Below, piece by piece: positions 1 through 9,815 of a stretch of DNA of 64,000 bases; the first letter of the stretch is position 1; each line of letters starts with the position of its first letter. Position numbers and translations under genes: made by a program. Origin of the DNA: Paracidovorax wautersii (lineage in GTDB: Bacteria; Pseudomonadota; Gammaproteobacteria; Burkholderiales; Burkholderiaceae_C); assembly GCA_009912175.1 (NCBI GenBank), contig WNDQ01000001.1, positions 124,001 through 188,000 of the forward strand. Reading direction: 5' to 3'. The notes under the pieces are model-generated. The model was not told where the DNA came from. It worked only from the letters and a program-made list of their open reading frames with translations, and did not search any database.

Positions 1-688
1 AGCTCACCTGGTGCCACAGCCCCTCGACCACCGCCGCGCTGAAGGCCGTGTAGACCACCAGCAGGATGGAGCCCTGGTCCACGCCCTTGAGCAGCTTGGC
101 GCGCCGCTGGACCCAGCCGCCAATCCACGGGCGCAGCAGGTGGCCGACCACGAAGGGCGCGAACAGCTGCAGCAGGATGCGGCCGATCGCCTCCAGCCCG
201 CCCGTGGTGGCCGCCGTGCCCTGGGTGGCGATCAGCAGCCCGACCAGCACCGGCGTGATGAAGATGCCCAGCAGCGTCGAGGCCGACGCGCTGCACACCG
301 CCGCCGGAATGTTGCCGCGCGCCATCGACACCATGGCGATCGAGGACTGCACCGTGGACGGCAGCACACACAGGTAGAGCACGCCGATGTACAGGGCCGG
401 CCCCACCAGCAGCGTGATCACGGGCTTGAACGCCAGGCCCACCAGGGGGAACAGCACGAAGGTCGAGGTCAGCACCACCAGGTGCAGGCGCCAGTGCATG
501 ATGCCGGCCACGATGGCCTGGCGCGACAGCCGCGCGCCGTGCAGGAAGAACAGCACCGCGATCGCCAGCGTGGTCGCCAGCTTGAAGGCCGCGGCCACAC
601 TGCCGGCCGCCGGCAGCAGGCTGGCGACGATGACGGTGCCGACCATCATCAGCGTGAAGTTTTCGGGAAGGAAACGAGGTCTGGCCAT
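1..688 (-). CDS. Bile acid:sodium symporter (BASS/SBF-like) family transporter, C-terminus cut by window edge
   Basis: I read this by hand on the minus strand; the ORF track shows only shadows of it because it runs off the left edge. The protein starts MARPRFLPENFTLMM and continues in one open frame to base 2. It shows repeated hydrophobic segments and BASS-type sequence such as FLHGARLSRQ, LYLCVLPSTVQSSIAM and NIPAAVCSASASTLLG, which fit the YfeH/SBF-like branch. That family moves organic anions across the inner membrane with sodium. The substrate cannot be read from sequence. It is divergent from the LysR gene at 799, a usual regulator-target arrangement. About 229 residues are visible, so perhaps a third is missing. 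Confidence 0.85.
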   Translation of the reverse strand, partial: MARPRFLPENFTLMMVGTVIVASLLPAAGSVAAAFKLATTLAIAVLFFLHGARLSRQAIVAGIMHWRLHLVVLTSTFVLFPLVGLAFKPVITLLVGPALYIGVLYLCVLPSTVQSSIAMVSMARGNIPAAVCSASASTLLGIFITPVLVGLLIATQGTAATTGGLEAIGRILLQLFAPFVVGHLLRPWIGGWVQRRAKLLKGVDQGSILLVVYTAFSAAVVEGLWHQVS

Positions 689-780
689 GGTGTTGTGAAG
701 AACAAAATCGGTTGCCGGGAAGGCGAAGGGCTCCGATTACACGCCAAGCTGATTAAAAATAGAAATTAATTGATCTGATA

Positions 781-793
781 AATTCATAGAATT
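781..793. promoter_or_regulatory. Perfect inverted repeat AATTC-ATA-GAATT in the LysR/BASS divergent region
   Basis: The 110-bp gap between the two divergent starts is AT-rich in otherwise GC-rich DNA and holds a perfect 5-bp-arm palindrome ending six bases before the LysR ATG. LysR regulators commonly bind dyads in such gaps, so this is a candidate autoregulatory site. The palindrome is seen directly; binding is inference. Confidence 0.35.
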
Positions 794-798
794 AACTC

Positions 799-1692
799 AT
801 GATCTCCAACCTCAACGTCAGCCTGCGCCAGCTGCGCGTGTTCCAGGCCGTGGCCGAGCTGCAGAACTTCAGCCGCGCGGGCGACCGCATCGGCCTGACG
901 CAGCCGGCCGTCAGCCGCAGCATCCACGAGCTGGAAGCGCAACTGGGTGTGGCGCTGGTCAACCGCAGCACGCGCCTGGTCGAGCTGACCGAGGCCGGCC
1001 GCGGCCTGGCGGCCGAGCTCGACCGCGTGCTCGACGAGCTGGAGGCGGTGCTGCTGAACACGCGCGACCAGGCGTCGAGCCGGCGCGGCACGGTGCGCGT
1101 GGGCAGCAGCCCGACGCTGTCGGCCAACCTCATGCCGCAGTGCATCGCGGCCTGCGCCCAGCGTTTCCCGGACATCGAGCTGCAACTGCTCGACCGCGTC
1201 CAGCAGGACGTGCTGGGCAGCGTGCGCGCGGGCGAGGTCGACTTCGCCGCCGTCATCGACCCGCCCGAGGCCGACGACCTCGCGCTCGAAGTCATCCAGC
1301 GCGACCCTTTTGTGCTGGTCTGCCCGGCCGGCCATGCGCTGGCCGCGCGGCGCGAGGTGCGCTGGAAGGACTTGCAGGACTGGCCGCTGGTGCTGCTGGA
1401 CCACGTCTCGGGCAGCCGGCGGTTGATCGACCAGTCGCTGGCGCGCCACGGCATCGCGCCGCGCGTGGCGCAGGAGCTGGGCCATCCCACCACCGTCTTT
1501 CGGATGGTGGCCGCCGGCATCGGCGTCAGCGTGCTGCCGGGCCTGGCCCTGCCCTCGGCCGACCTGCAGGCCCTGGCCGTGCGGCCGCTGGTGCCGCGCG
1601 TGGAGCGGCGCATCATGCTCGCACGCCGCCGCCACCGGGCGCTGGCCCCGCGCGCGGCTGCCGTGTGGCAGCTGGTGCGGGAGCTGGCCTGA
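799..1692 (+). CDS. LysR-family transcriptional regulator
   Basis: 297 residues, normal for the family. The N-terminal winged helix-turn-helix spans about residues 8-67 (LRQLRVFQAVAELQNFSRAG, then TQPAVSRSIHELEAQLG). It is followed by the linker helix and a periplasmic-binding-protein-like effector domain (GTVRVGSSPTLSANLMP onward). The gene is divergent from the BASS transporter, so that transporter is the probable target. Its TGA stop directly abuts the stop codon of the convergent kup gene with no base between. The inducer is unknown. Confidence 0.95.
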   Translation: MISNLNVSLRQLRVFQAVAELQNFSRAGDRIGLTQPAVSRSIHELEAQLGVALVNRSTRLVELTEAGRGLAAELDRVLDELEAVLLNTRDQASSRRGTVRVGSSPTLSANLMPQCIAACAQRFPDIELQLLDRVQQDVLGSVRAGEVDFAAVIDPPEADDLALEVIQRDPFVLVCPAGHALAARREVRWKDLQDWPLVLLDHVSGSRRLIDQSLARHGIAPRVAQELGHPTTVFRMVAAGIGVSVLPGLALPSADLQALAVRPLVPRVERRIMLARRRHRALAPRAAAVWQLVRELA

Positions 1693-3573
1693 TCAGATCT
1701 CGACCTTGCCGCCCAGCTCCACCACCGCGTTGGTCGGCAGGTGCAGGTAGTCGGCCGCGTGGCCGGCGTTGTGGTACATCTGCGCGAACAGCTTTTCGCG
1801 CCACGGCGCCATGCCGGTGCCCTCCGTGGGGATGACGATGTCGCGCGACAGGAAATAGCTGGTCGCCATGTCGTCGAGCTGGCAGCCACGCTGGCGCACC
1901 TGCTCCAGGTCGCGCGGCAGGTCGATGTCGTTCTTGAAGCCGTAGTGCACGGTGATTTCCCAGCAATGGCGGCCCAGCGGTTCGATCTCGACACGCCGGC
2001 TCATGGGCACCCAGGGCACCTCGTGCTGGCGCATGGTCACGAACAGGTTGGCGTCGTGCAGCACCTTGTTGTGCTTGAGGTTGTGCAGCAGCGCGTTGGG
2101 CACCAGGCCCGGCGTGGCCGTCAGGAACACGGCCGTGCCCTCGACCCGCGCCGGCGGGCTCACGAACACCGCGTCGAGAAAACTGCGCAGGTCGATCGCC
2201 TCCTTGCGCTGCGCCTCGGCCACCAGGTGCCGGCCCTGCTTCCAGGTCATCATCAGCACGAAGACCGAGCCGCCGATGAAGATCGGGAACCAGCCGCCGT
2301 CACCCAGCTTGAGCAGGTTGGAGGCAAAAAAGAAGGCGTCGACCACCAGGAAAAAGCCCGTGGCGGACACGCACAGCACCAGCGGGTACTTCCACGCGTA
2401 GCGGATCACGAAGAAGGTCAGGATGGTGGTGATCAGCATGTCCAGCGTCACCGCGATGCCGTAGGCGGCGGCCAGGCTGCTCGAATTGCGGAACATCAGC
2501 ACCGCCAGCACGATGGCCACGAACAGGCCCCAGTTGACGAAGGGAATGTAGATCTGCCCGGCCGTGCGCACGCTGGTGTGCTGCACCGTCAGGCGCGGCA
2601 GGTAGCCGAGCTGGATGACCTGGCGCGTGACGCTGAAAGCGCCGGTGATCAGCGCCTGCGACGCGATCACGGTGGCGGCCGTGGCCAGCAGCACCAGCGG
2701 CACCAGCGCCCACTCGGGCGCCATGCGGTAGAACGGGTTCTTGACCGCCTCGGGCATCTCCAGCAGCAGCGCGCCCTGCCCGAAGTAGTTGAGCGTGAGC
2801 GACGGCATGACCACCAGGTACCACGCCAGCCGGATCGGCCGGCGCCCGAAGTGGCCCAGGTCGGCGTACAGCGCCTCGGCGCCCGTCACCGTCAGCACCA
2901 TGGCGCCCAGCAGCACGAAGCTGGTGCCGGGGTTGTCGAGGATGAAACGCAGCGCATAGGCCGGGCTGATCGCGCGCAGGATTTCCGGGTGGCCCAGGAT
3001 CTGCCACACGCCCAGCGCGGCCAGCGCCAGGAACCACGTGAGCGTGACCGGCCCGAAATAGCGGCCGATGCCGGCCGTGCCGCGCTTTTGCACCGCGAAC
3101 AGCGCAAACAGCACCACCAGCGTGACCGGCAGGATGTAGGGGTGCAGCACGGGCGAGATGACCTCCAGGCCCTCGACCGCCGAGAGCACCGAGATCGCCG
3201 GCGTGATCACGCCATCGCCATAGAACAGCGAGGTGCCGAAGATGCCGATGACCAGCAGGACCTTGCGCAGACGGGGCTTGTCGGCCACCGCGCGCGAGGC
3301 CAGCGCCAGCATGGCGACCAGGCCGCCCTCGCCTTCGTTGTCGGCGCGCAGCACCAGCAGCACGTACTTGAACGAGACGATGATCGTCAGCGTCCAGAAG
3401 ATCATCGACAGGATGCCGTAGACGTTCTCGGGCGTGAACGGCACGTGGCCGTGGCCGAAGACCTCTTTGATGGCGTACAGCACGCTGGTGCCGATGTCGC
3501 CGTAGACGACGCCGATGGCACCCAGGATCAGGGCTGGCAGGGGTGTTTTTTTGTCAGACACAGACAAGCGCAA
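1693..3573 (-). CDS. kup: Low-affinity potassium uptake protein Kup
   Basis: 626 residues, matching the usual Kup length of about 620-630. The conserved N-terminal motif [20 protein letters not shown] is present. About twelve hydrophobic segments follow, with [18 protein letters not shown] in the transport core and a long cytoplasmic C-terminal domain. Kup is a proton-coupled potassium importer in the inner membrane. The start is uncertain: no ATG lies in frame upstream, and the choices are TTG at 3573 or GTG at 3561. It is convergent with the LysR gene and probably monocistronic. Confidence 0.95.
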   Translation of the reverse strand: MRLSVSDKKTPLPALILGAIGVVYGDIGTSVLYAIKEVFGHGHVPFTPENVYGILSMIFWTLTIIVSFKYVLLVLRADNEGEGGLVAMLALASRAVADKPRLRKVLLVIGIFGTSLFYGDGVITPAISVLSAVEGLEVISPVLHPYILPVTLVVLFALFAVQKRGTAGIGRYFGPVTLTWFLALAALGVWQILGHPEILRAISPAYALRFILDNPGTSFVLLGAMVLTVTGAEALYADLGHFGRRPIRLAWYLVVMPSLTLNYFGQGALLLEMPEAVKNPFYRMAPEWALVPLVLLATAATVIASQALITGAFSVTRQVIQLGYLPRLTVQHTSVRTAGQIYIPFVNWGLFVAIVLAVLMFRNSSSLAAAYGIAVTLDMLITTILTFFVIRYAWKYPLVLCVSATGFFLVVDAFFFASNLLKLGDGGWFPIFIGGSVFVLMMTWKQGRHLVAEAQRKEAIDLRSFLDAVFVSPPARVEGTAVFLTATPGLVPNALLHNLKHNKVLHDANLFVTMRQHEVPWVPMSRRVEIEPLGRHCWEITVHYGFKNDIDLPRDLEQVRQRGCQLDDMATSYFLSRDIVIPTEGTGMAPWREKLFAQMYHNAGHAADYLHLPTNAVVELGGKVEI

Positions 3574-3664
3574 CCCGGCATGTGGCCATGCGCGGGTTTC
3601 ATTGCTTCGGAAGCGCCATTGTGCCTGCGCCGGGCGCGGCCAGGCGGCGGCCCGGGCGCGGCGC

Positions 3665-6097
3665 TCAGAAGCTGTGGCGCAGCGTCAGCGTCGCGTTGCG
3701 CGGCGCGCCCGGCAGGTTCAGGTTGGGGCTGGTGCCGTGGCCCGAGACGATGTAGCGCCGGTCCAGCAGGTTGCGCAGGTTGAGCTGCAGCGTGGTGGCG
3801 CGGCCCAGGCGGCGCTGCACCATGGCGTCGAACACCACGTAGGACGGCAGCGTGACGGTGTTGCCCGGGTTGGCGAAACGATCGCCCACATAGCTGGCGC
3901 CGCCGCCCACCGTCCAGTCCCCGCCCACGGCCTGCGTCAGCCACAGCGACAAGGAATGGCGCGGCGTGAGCGTGGCGCGTTTGCCCTGGACCGGCTGGCC
4001 CGCGTCGGTCGCGGTCGATTGTGTGATGCGGGTGTCCAGGAAGGCGTAGCTCAGCCAGGCCTGCGTGCCGGGCCGCAGTTCGCCCGTGGCCGACAGCTCC
4101 AGCCCGCGCGTGCGCTGCGTGCCGACCGGGATGAGCTGGGTCGGCGCGGCCGGGTCGGTGGTCTTGATGTCGGTGCGCTCGAGCTGGAACAGCGAGGCCG
4201 TGGTCGACAGCGCGCCGTCCAGCCAGTCGAGCTTGGCGCCCACTTCGTAGTTGGTGGTGCGCTCGGGCTTGAGCGCGGCGTTGGCGGCCGTCAGCGCAAA
4301 CATCTCGGCCGAGGGCTGGTAGGAGCGGCTGACCGAGGCGTAGTAGGACTGCGTGCGGCTGGGCTGCCACACCACGCCGGCACGCGGGCTCCAGGTCGCG
4401 TCGTTGCGCGAGAAGTCGCTCTTCCCGGGCATGCGGTTGTCGGTGCGCTGACCGAAGCGGTCGTAGCGCAGGCCGGCCAGCACCTTCCACTGGGGCGACA
4501 GCGTGACCTGGTCCTGTACGTAGAGCCCACGCGTGAGGTAGCGGTTGAGCGCGCTGCCCGTCAGGGGGCCGCCGCCGTCCAGCGGCACCACGGGCAGCAC
4601 CGGGTTCCAGACGCTGACCGTGGCGACCGTGCCATCCGAGTAGGACAACGCGTCCTTGTTCTGCTGGCCCAGCTCGACCCCGTAGAGGATTTCATGCTGC
4701 AGGCCGCCGGTGCGCAGCGTCTGCACCAGCTCGGTCTGGTTGAAAACGCCATGCTCGAAACGGTCCACACCCGAGCGCGTGAGCGCCACCGTGCCGGCCG
4801 CGTCGTTGGTCGTGCCGGCCGGCAGCGTGTTCTGGCGGTCGAGCGTGTAGCGGTAGTAGCGCAGCGCGTTGCGCAGGCGCAGGCTGTCGGAAAAGCGGTG
4901 GTTGAAGGTGGCCGTGAGCGAGGACACGCGCGAGGTGGAGGTGTCGGCATCACGCGCGTTGGCCGAGCCGTAGTAGGTGCTGGGGTCCACGTTCACCGGC
5001 CGCCCGCGCGTGGCCGGCACGCCGAAGTCGGTCACACGTTCGTCGTGCAGCCAGTCGGCCTGCAGCGTGAGCGAGGTGGCCGCGCTGGGCTGCCAGCGCA
5101 CCGAGGGCGACACGGTCTGGCGCTTGAGAAACTGCTGGCTGCGGTAGCTGTTGCCGTCCTCGACCGCGCCGGTCATGCGCCAGGACCACTGCTCGCTGGC
5201 CACGCGCCCGACGTCGAACTCGCCGCGCTTGGCCGCCCAGCTGCCCACGCTCAGCGCCACGTCGGTCACGTCCAGCCCCGGCTGCTTGGTCACGCGGTTG
5301 ACCAGCCCGCCCGAGGAGCCGCGCCCGTAGAGCACGGCCGCCGGGCCCTTGATCACTTCCACACGCTCGATGTTGGAGAGGTCGCGGAAGTACATGGCGT
5401 CGTCGCGGAAACCGTCGACGAACTGGTCGCCGATGCTGGTGAAGCCCCGGATGCTGACCTGGTCGCGCTGGCCGTCGCCGTGGTTCAGGCCCACGCCCGC
5501 GACGTTGCGCAGCACGTCCTGCATCGACGTCGCGCCCTGGTCGCGGATCACCTGCTGCGGCACCACGTCCATGGTCTGCGGCACGTCGCGCAGGGCGGTG
5601 GCCGTCTTGGTGGCGCCCGACGAACGCACGGTGTTGTAGGCCGTGTCGTCGCCGCCGGCCGCCGCCGTCACACGCACTTCGCCCAGCGTCGCGCCCGCCG
5701 GGCCCGGAGCCGCCGGTGCCGCGGCCGCGCGCGGCCCCAGCGTGTAGCCGGCCGCGCCGCGGCGCACGGCCAGCGGCGTGCCGGCCAGCAGGCGCTCGAA
5801 GCCCTGCTCGACCGTGTAGCGCCCGCGCAGGCCCGGCGTGGCCAGCCCCTGCGTCTGGGCGGGCGTGAAGGACAGCGTCACGCCCGCCTGCCCCGCCAGG
5901 GCCGACAGCGCGGGCCCGAGCGGGCCGGGTGCAATGTCGTAGTCACGCGCGGTGGCGGCCAGGCCGGCCTCGGGCGGGGTCTGCGCTTGCGCCCCCAGGC
6001 TCACGCCGCCCAGGGCAAAGCAGGCCGCCAGGGCCAGGGGATGGACGGCCGCCAAACGCGCCAAACGCGCGCGGGCCGGTGGGGTCGGTGTCGTCAT
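3665..6097 (-). CDS. TonB-dependent siderophore receptor with N-terminal signalling (STN) domain
   Basis: Outer-membrane receptor of about 810 residues. I place the start at [12 protein letters not shown] (6097) rather than the ORF-track start at 6211, because a signal peptide ([19 protein letters not shown]) follows directly. Next comes an STN domain ([20 protein letters not shown]), the signature of FecA-type transducers. After that are the plug ([42 protein letters not shown]) and a 22-strand barrel ending in the C-terminal aromatic TLRHSF. It lies downstream of fecR- and fecI-like genes in the same direction, the standard surface-signalling trio. It probably imports a ferric siderophore; which one cannot be told. 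Confidence 0.95.
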   Translation of the reverse strand: MTTPTPPARARLARLAAVHPLALAACFALGGVSLGAQAQTPPEAGLAATARDYDIAPGPLGPALSALAGQAGVTLSFTPAQTQGLATPGLRGRYTVEQGFERLLAGTPLAVRRGAAGYTLGPRAAAAPAAPGPAGATLGEVRVTAAAGGDDTAYNTVRSSGATKTATALRDVPQTMDVVPQQVIRDQGATSMQDVLRNVAGVGLNHGDGQRDQVSIRGFTSIGDQFVDGFRDDAMYFRDLSNIERVEVIKGPAAVLYGRGSSGGLVNRVTKQPGLDVTDVALSVGSWAAKRGEFDVGRVASEQWSWRMTGAVEDGNSYRSQQFLKRQTVSPSVRWQPSAATSLTLQADWLHDERVTDFGVPATRGRPVNVDPSTYYGSANARDADTSTSRVSSLTATFNHRFSDSLRLRNALRYYRYTLDRQNTLPAGTTNDAAGTVALTRSGVDRFEHGVFNQTELVQTLRTGGLQHEILYGVELGQQNKDALSYSDGTVATVSVWNPVLPVVPLDGGGPLTGSALNRYLTRGLYVQDQVTLSPQWKVLAGLRYDRFGQRTDNRMPGKSDFSRNDATWSPRAGVVWQPSRTQSYYASVSRSYQPSAEMFALTAANAALKPERTTNYEVGAKLDWLDGALSTTASLFQLERTDIKTTDPAAPTQLIPVGTQRTRGLELSATGELRPGTQAWLSYAFLDTRITQSTATDAGQPVQGKRATLTPRHSLSLWLTQAVGGDWTVGGGASYVGDRFANPGNTVTLPSYVVFDAMVQRRLGRATTLQLNLRNLLDRRYIVSGHGTSPNLNLPGAPRNATLTLRHSF

Positions 6098-6232
6098 GAA
6101 AAAAATCTTGGCTGGACTCGTTCGCAGACAGGGCTGCGGCTGCGTGGAACGCCCGCGCCGGTCGGGCGTCTCGTCGTTCTCCAGACCCATGCCGCATGAG
6201 GCGGCCTTCAAGGGACACCCGAATTTGAAAAT

Positions 6233-7216
6233 TTATGTAACCGGCGCGCGCGCCACCACCGTGACCCAGTAACGCGTGCGCCGCACCACCTCGATGGGCA
6301 GCGCCGCCTGCAGCGCGGCCAGCACGGCGTCGGTGTCGGCCAGCTGGAACGCGCCGGAGATGCGCAGGCCCGCGACCGCCGGATCGCAGCGCAGCAGGCC
6401 GGGCCGGTAGCGCGCCAGCTCGGCCAGGAAGTCACCCAGCCGCTGGTCGTCCGCGTACAGCACGCCCTGCGCCCACGCCGGCGCGCCTGCGGCGGCCCAG
6501 CCCGCCGCCAGCGGCTGCGCGGCCTCGATCACGCCGGCGGAGAAACGCACACGCTGCCCGGCTTCCAGCACACGCTGCGCGCCGCTGCCCGCGGTGGTGA
6601 TCTGCACCCGGTGCGCCAGCACGGCCAGTTCGGTCCAGCCGTCGTCGTGCACCCGCACGACAAAACGGGTGCCCAGCGCCAGCAGGCGCCCCTGCGCCGT
6701 GTGCACCTCGAAGGGCCGCGCGGGCGATTGCCGGTCGGCCGCGGTGCGCACGTCGATCTCGCCGCGGCGCAGGTGCAGGCGGCGGGCCTGGGCCGTGAAG
6801 GCCACGTCCAGCGCCGTGGCGGTGTTGAGCAGTACGCGGCTGCCGTCGGCCAGCGCCACCTCGCGCCGCTCGCCCACGGCGGTGCGGTAGTCGGCGCCCC
6901 AGCCGGCCTCGCCCGCCTGGCGCCAGGCCAGCCAGGACACGGGCGCGGCCAGCCCCAGCACGGCCATCGCCTTGACGGCCGCGCGCCGCCGTGCGGGCGC
7001 GGGACGGGTCAGCACCGGCACGCCCAGCGCGGGCGGCACGGCGCCGAACTGGCGGCGCAGGCGCTCGGCCTTCTGCCAGGCCTGTTCGTGCGCGGGGCTG
7101 GCGGCGCGCCAGCGGCGGCAGGCTTCGGCGTCGGCCGCGCTGGCCTGGCCCGCGTGCATCCGCACCAGCCACTGCGCGGCTTCGCGGATGACGGCGGCGT
7201 CGAGCGCGGAGGACAC
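6233..7216 (-). CDS. FecR-family anti-sigma factor / transmembrane sensor
   Basis: About 327 residues from a GTG start at 7216. A TTG at 7231 that overlaps the sigma-factor stop is the alternative; the 510-residue track ORF runs far upstream in a shadow frame. The N-terminal DUF4880-like segment (DAAVIREAAQWLVRMHAG, SPAHEQAWQKAERL) is followed by one hydrophobic segment (AVLGLAAPVSWLAW) and the periplasmic FecR domain (TAVGERREVALADGSRVLLN). The C-terminal region resembles an STN fold. Known role: it relays the signal from the loaded receptor to the FecI-type sigma factor. Confidence 0.9.
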   Translation of the reverse strand: MSSALDAAVIREAAQWLVRMHAGQASAADAEACRRWRAASPAHEQAWQKAERLRRQFGAVPPALGVPVLTRPAPARRRAAVKAMAVLGLAAPVSWLAWRQAGEAGWGADYRTAVGERREVALADGSRVLLNTATALDVAFTAQARRLHLRRGEIDVRTAADRQSPARPFEVHTAQGRLLALGTRFVVRVHDDGWTELAVLAHRVQITTAGSGAQRVLEAGQRVRFSAGVIEAAQPLAAGWAAAGAPAWAQGVLYADDQRLGDFLAELARYRPGLLRCDPAVAGLRISGAFQLADTDAVLAALQAALPIEVVRRTRYWVTVVARAPVT

Positions 7217-7227
7217 GGGCCCGGCGC

Positions 7228-7743
7228 TCAATCGATCAGGCTCAGGCACAGCTCGAAGCCTTGCGCCATGTCGCGCTTGACGGTGCGTTCGCTCACGCCC
7301 ACACGCGCGGCGATGGCCGCGTAGTCCAGGCCCTCCAGTTGCGAGAGCACGAACACCTCGCGCGTTCGCGGCGCCAGCCGGCCCAGCAGGTCGTCGAGCT
7401 GGCGCAGGGCCTGCAGCGCGGCCAGTTCCTCCTCGGGCGGCATCGCCAGCGGCTGCGGCAGCGCGGCCAGGGTCTCCAGCCAGGCCCGCTCCAGGCTGAG
7501 CCGGCGCCAGTGGTCGTTGAGCAGCCCGCGCGCCACGGTCGTGAGATAAGCGCGCGGCTGCTGCACACGAGCCACGGCCTCGGGCTTGGCCAGCAGCCGC
7601 ACAAAGGTGTCGTGCGCCAGGTCGGCCGCCCCGTCCGCGCAGCCCAGGCGCCGCCACAGCCAATGCTGCAGCCAGCCATGGTTGGCGTGGTAGAGACGCT
7701 CGACGGAGTCGGCAGGCGGTGGCAGGACACAGGACGACGGCAC
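7228..7743 (-). CDS. FecI-family extracytoplasmic function RNA polymerase sigma factor
   Basis: About 171 residues from GTG 7743, the usual size for FecI-type sigma factors. The track start at 7944 adds 67 residues that look non-coding and would put the Fur-like site inside the gene. Region 2 (SVERLYHANHGWLQHWLWRR, DGAADLAHDTFVRLL) and region 4 with its helix-turn-helix (LSQLEGLDYAAIAARVGVSE) are clear. Family knowledge: it directs transcription of the adjacent receptor once the receptor binds its siderophore. It overlaps or nearly touches fecR, so the two are probably co-translated. Confidence 0.92.
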   Translation of the reverse strand: MPSSCVLPPPADSVERLYHANHGWLQHWLWRRLGCADGAADLAHDTFVRLLAKPEAVARVQQPRAYLTTVARGLLNDHWRRLSLERAWLETLAALPQPLAMPPEEELAALQALRQLDDLLGRLAPRTREVFVLSQLEGLDYAAIAARVGVSERTVKRDMAQGFELCLSLID

Positions 7744-8121
7744 GGCGACCTCGCGGCAAGAACAAACCGGCCAGCGGCCGGACAAGACCGCAAATGATAC
7801 CAATTCACAATCAAAAACCATCCTGGCCAGGCCGGTGGCTTTGCTACACTTGCCGCCACTATGTTCATGCACCGCATCGTTCAAAAAGGTCGCAGCGACC
7901 GGGGAGCCTGGCCCTGTCGCCGGCCAACGAATGCGCGTTTCCATTGCTGATCGCCGCCGTCCCTTTTCAGCCGCTTCACGCCTGAAGCCGCACGGGGCGC
8001 TGCGCGCACCCGCCGCCTGAGCGCCGGGCGCCCCGCCCGATCAGCCCCGCTTTCTTGTCCCATTGCCCGCCATGAACCGGTGCCGCCACGGCACCGCCCG
8101 AGCTGCTAGGAGGCTCGCCGC
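7744..8121. other. Divergent control region between the FecI-type gene and trpE
   Basis: 378 bases without a convincing gene. It holds the Fur-like site at 7795-7809, a possible extended -10 (TGCTACACT, ending 7850) for the trpE side, and a strong ribosome-binding site AGGAGG at 8108-8113. A 29-codon frame starts at 7861 (MFMHRIVQKG...), but it has only one Trp codon and no clear attenuator hairpin, so I do not call it a trp leader peptide. Confidence 0.5.
7795..7809 (-). promoter_or_regulatory. Candidate Fur box upstream of the FecI-type gene
   Basis: The 15-mer TGATACCAATTCACA matches 10 of 14 defined positions of the Fur core TGATAATnATTATCA. It lies about 52 bp upstream of the GTG start at 7743, a normal place for iron repression of a fecI gene. 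The match was counted by eye. Confidence 0.45.
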
Positions 8122-9633
8122 ATGATGACCGAACTCGAATTCAAAAGCCTGGCCCTGCAGGGCTACAACCGCATCCCGCTGATCGACGACGCCTTCGCCG
8201 ATCTGGAGACGCCGCTCTCGCTCTACCTCAAGCTCGCGCACGCCAAGGACGGCGGCGCCTACAGCTTCCTGCTCGAATCCGTGGTGGGTGGCGAGCGCTT
8301 CGGCCGCTACAGCTTCATCGGCCTGCCCGCGCGCACCCTGCTGCGCGCCAGCGGCTTCGGCGCCGATGCCCGCACCGAGGTGGTGACCGACGGCCAGGTG
8401 GTCGAGACGGCCGTGGGCAATCCGCTGGACTTCATCGCCGCCTACCAGCAGCGCTTCAAGGTCGCGCTGCGCCCCGGCCTGCCGCGTTTTTGCGGCGGCC
8501 TGGCGGGCTACTTCGGCTACGACACGGTGCGCTACATCGAGAAAAAACTCGAAGCCACCTGCCCGCCCGACACGCTGGGCTGTCCCGACATCCTGCTGCT
8601 GCAGTGCGAGGAACTGGCCGTCATCGACAACCTGTCGGGCAAGCTGTACTTCATCGTCTACGCCGACCCGGGCAAACCGGACGCCTACGCCCAGGCCAAG
8701 CGCCGCCTGCGTGATCTGAAGGAGCAGCTCAAGTACTCGGTGGCCGCGCCCACCATCCGCCCGAGCCAGAGCCACGCGGTCGAGCGCGAGTTCGCCAAGG
8801 CCGACTACATCGCCGCCGTCGAGCGCGCCAAGGAGCTGATCGCCGCCGGCGACTTCATGCAGGTCCAGGTCGGCCAGCGCCTGAAGAAGCGCTACACCGA
8901 GTCGCCCCTGTCGCTCTACCGCGCGCTGCGTTCGCTCAACCCCAGCCCCTACATGTACTACTACCACTTCGGCGACTTCCAGGTAGTGGGGGCCTCGCCC
9001 GAGATCCTGGTGCGGCAGGAGTCGACCACCTTCAACGGCCAGGCCGAGCAGCAGATCACCATCCGCCCGCTGGCCGGCACGCGCCCGCGCGGCAACACGC
9101 CCGAGGCCGACAAGGCCGCCGAGGCCGAGCTGCTGGCCGACCCCAAGGAACGCGCCGAGCACGTCATGCTGATCGACCTGGCGCGCAACGACATCGGCCG
9201 CATCGCCAAGACCGGCAGCGTGCAGGTGACCGAGGCCTTCGTGGTCGAGCGCTACAGCCACGTGATGCACATCGTCAGCAACGTCGAAGGCAACCTCAAC
9301 GACGGCATGGGCCCGGTCGACGTGCTCAAGGCCACCTTCCCGGCCGGCACGCTCACGGGCGCGCCCAAGGTGCACGCGATGGAGCTGATCGACCAGCTCG
9401 AACCCACCAAGCGCGGCCTGTACGGCGGCGCCTGCGGCTACATCAGCTACGCGGGCGACATGGACGTGGCCATCGCCATCCGCACCGGCATCGTCAAGGA
9501 CCAGACGCTGTATGTGCAGGCCGCCGCCGGCGTCGTGGCCGACTCGGTGCCCGAGCTCGAATGGAAAGAGACCGAGGCCAAGGCGCGCGCCATGCTGCGC
9601 GCGGCCGAACTGGTCGAAGAAGGCCTGCAATAA
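8122..9633 (+). CDS. trpE: Anthranilate synthase component I
   Basis: 503 residues, normal length. It converts chorismate to anthranilate using ammonia supplied by TrpG, the first step of tryptophan synthesis. The motif LLES near residue 50 is the part of TrpE that binds the feedback inhibitor tryptophan. The catalytic domain shows IRPLAGTRPRG, IDLARNDIGR and TFPAGTLTGAPKVHAMELID (about residue 411). The start is supported by AGGAGG eight bases upstream; a second ATG follows at once. Unusually for this group, trpG, trpD and trpC do not follow; the next gene encodes a DUF945 protein. Confidence 0.97.
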   Translation: MMTELEFKSLALQGYNRIPLIDDAFADLETPLSLYLKLAHAKDGGAYSFLLESVVGGERFGRYSFIGLPARTLLRASGFGADARTEVVTDGQVVETAVGNPLDFIAAYQQRFKVALRPGLPRFCGGLAGYFGYDTVRYIEKKLEATCPPDTLGCPDILLLQCEELAVIDNLSGKLYFIVYADPGKPDAYAQAKRRLRDLKEQLKYSVAAPTIRPSQSHAVEREFAKADYIAAVERAKELIAAGDFMQVQVGQRLKKRYTESPLSLYRALRSLNPSPYMYYYHFGDFQVVGASPEILVRQESTTFNGQAEQQITIRPLAGTRPRGNTPEADKAAEAELLADPKERAEHVMLIDLARNDIGRIAKTGSVQVTEAFVVERYSHVMHIVSNVEGNLNDGMGPVDVLKATFPAGTLTGAPKVHAMELIDQLEPTKRGLYGGACGYISYAGDMDVAIAIRTGIVKDQTLYVQAAAGVVADSVPELEWKETEAKARAMLRAAELVEEGLQ

Positions 9634-9815
9634 CGCCGCCAGACGCGCCCGGCAAGGTGGCACGCGGGGCGCAACATGCTGTTACGGGATCACTGTCACC
9701 GGCATGAGGGTCAGCCTCTACACTCAAGGCTGAGTCCGGGTGCCGCAAGGCATGCCGGCACTCCCCTTCTTGAAACCCGGGCGGCCCCACCCGCTCGCAC
9801 GTCCGCTCATTTGCC

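Noticed and set aside
3515-6199. 894-residue plus-strand ORF opposite the TonB receptor
   Set aside because: It is the antisense shadow of a clearly recognisable receptor gene. Its composition is Arg/His/Gly/Ala-rich with no domain, as expected for antisense frames in GC-rich DNA.
7861-7950. trp leader peptide (29-codon frame)
   Set aside because: Only one Trp codon, and no attenuator hairpins with a T-run before trpE.
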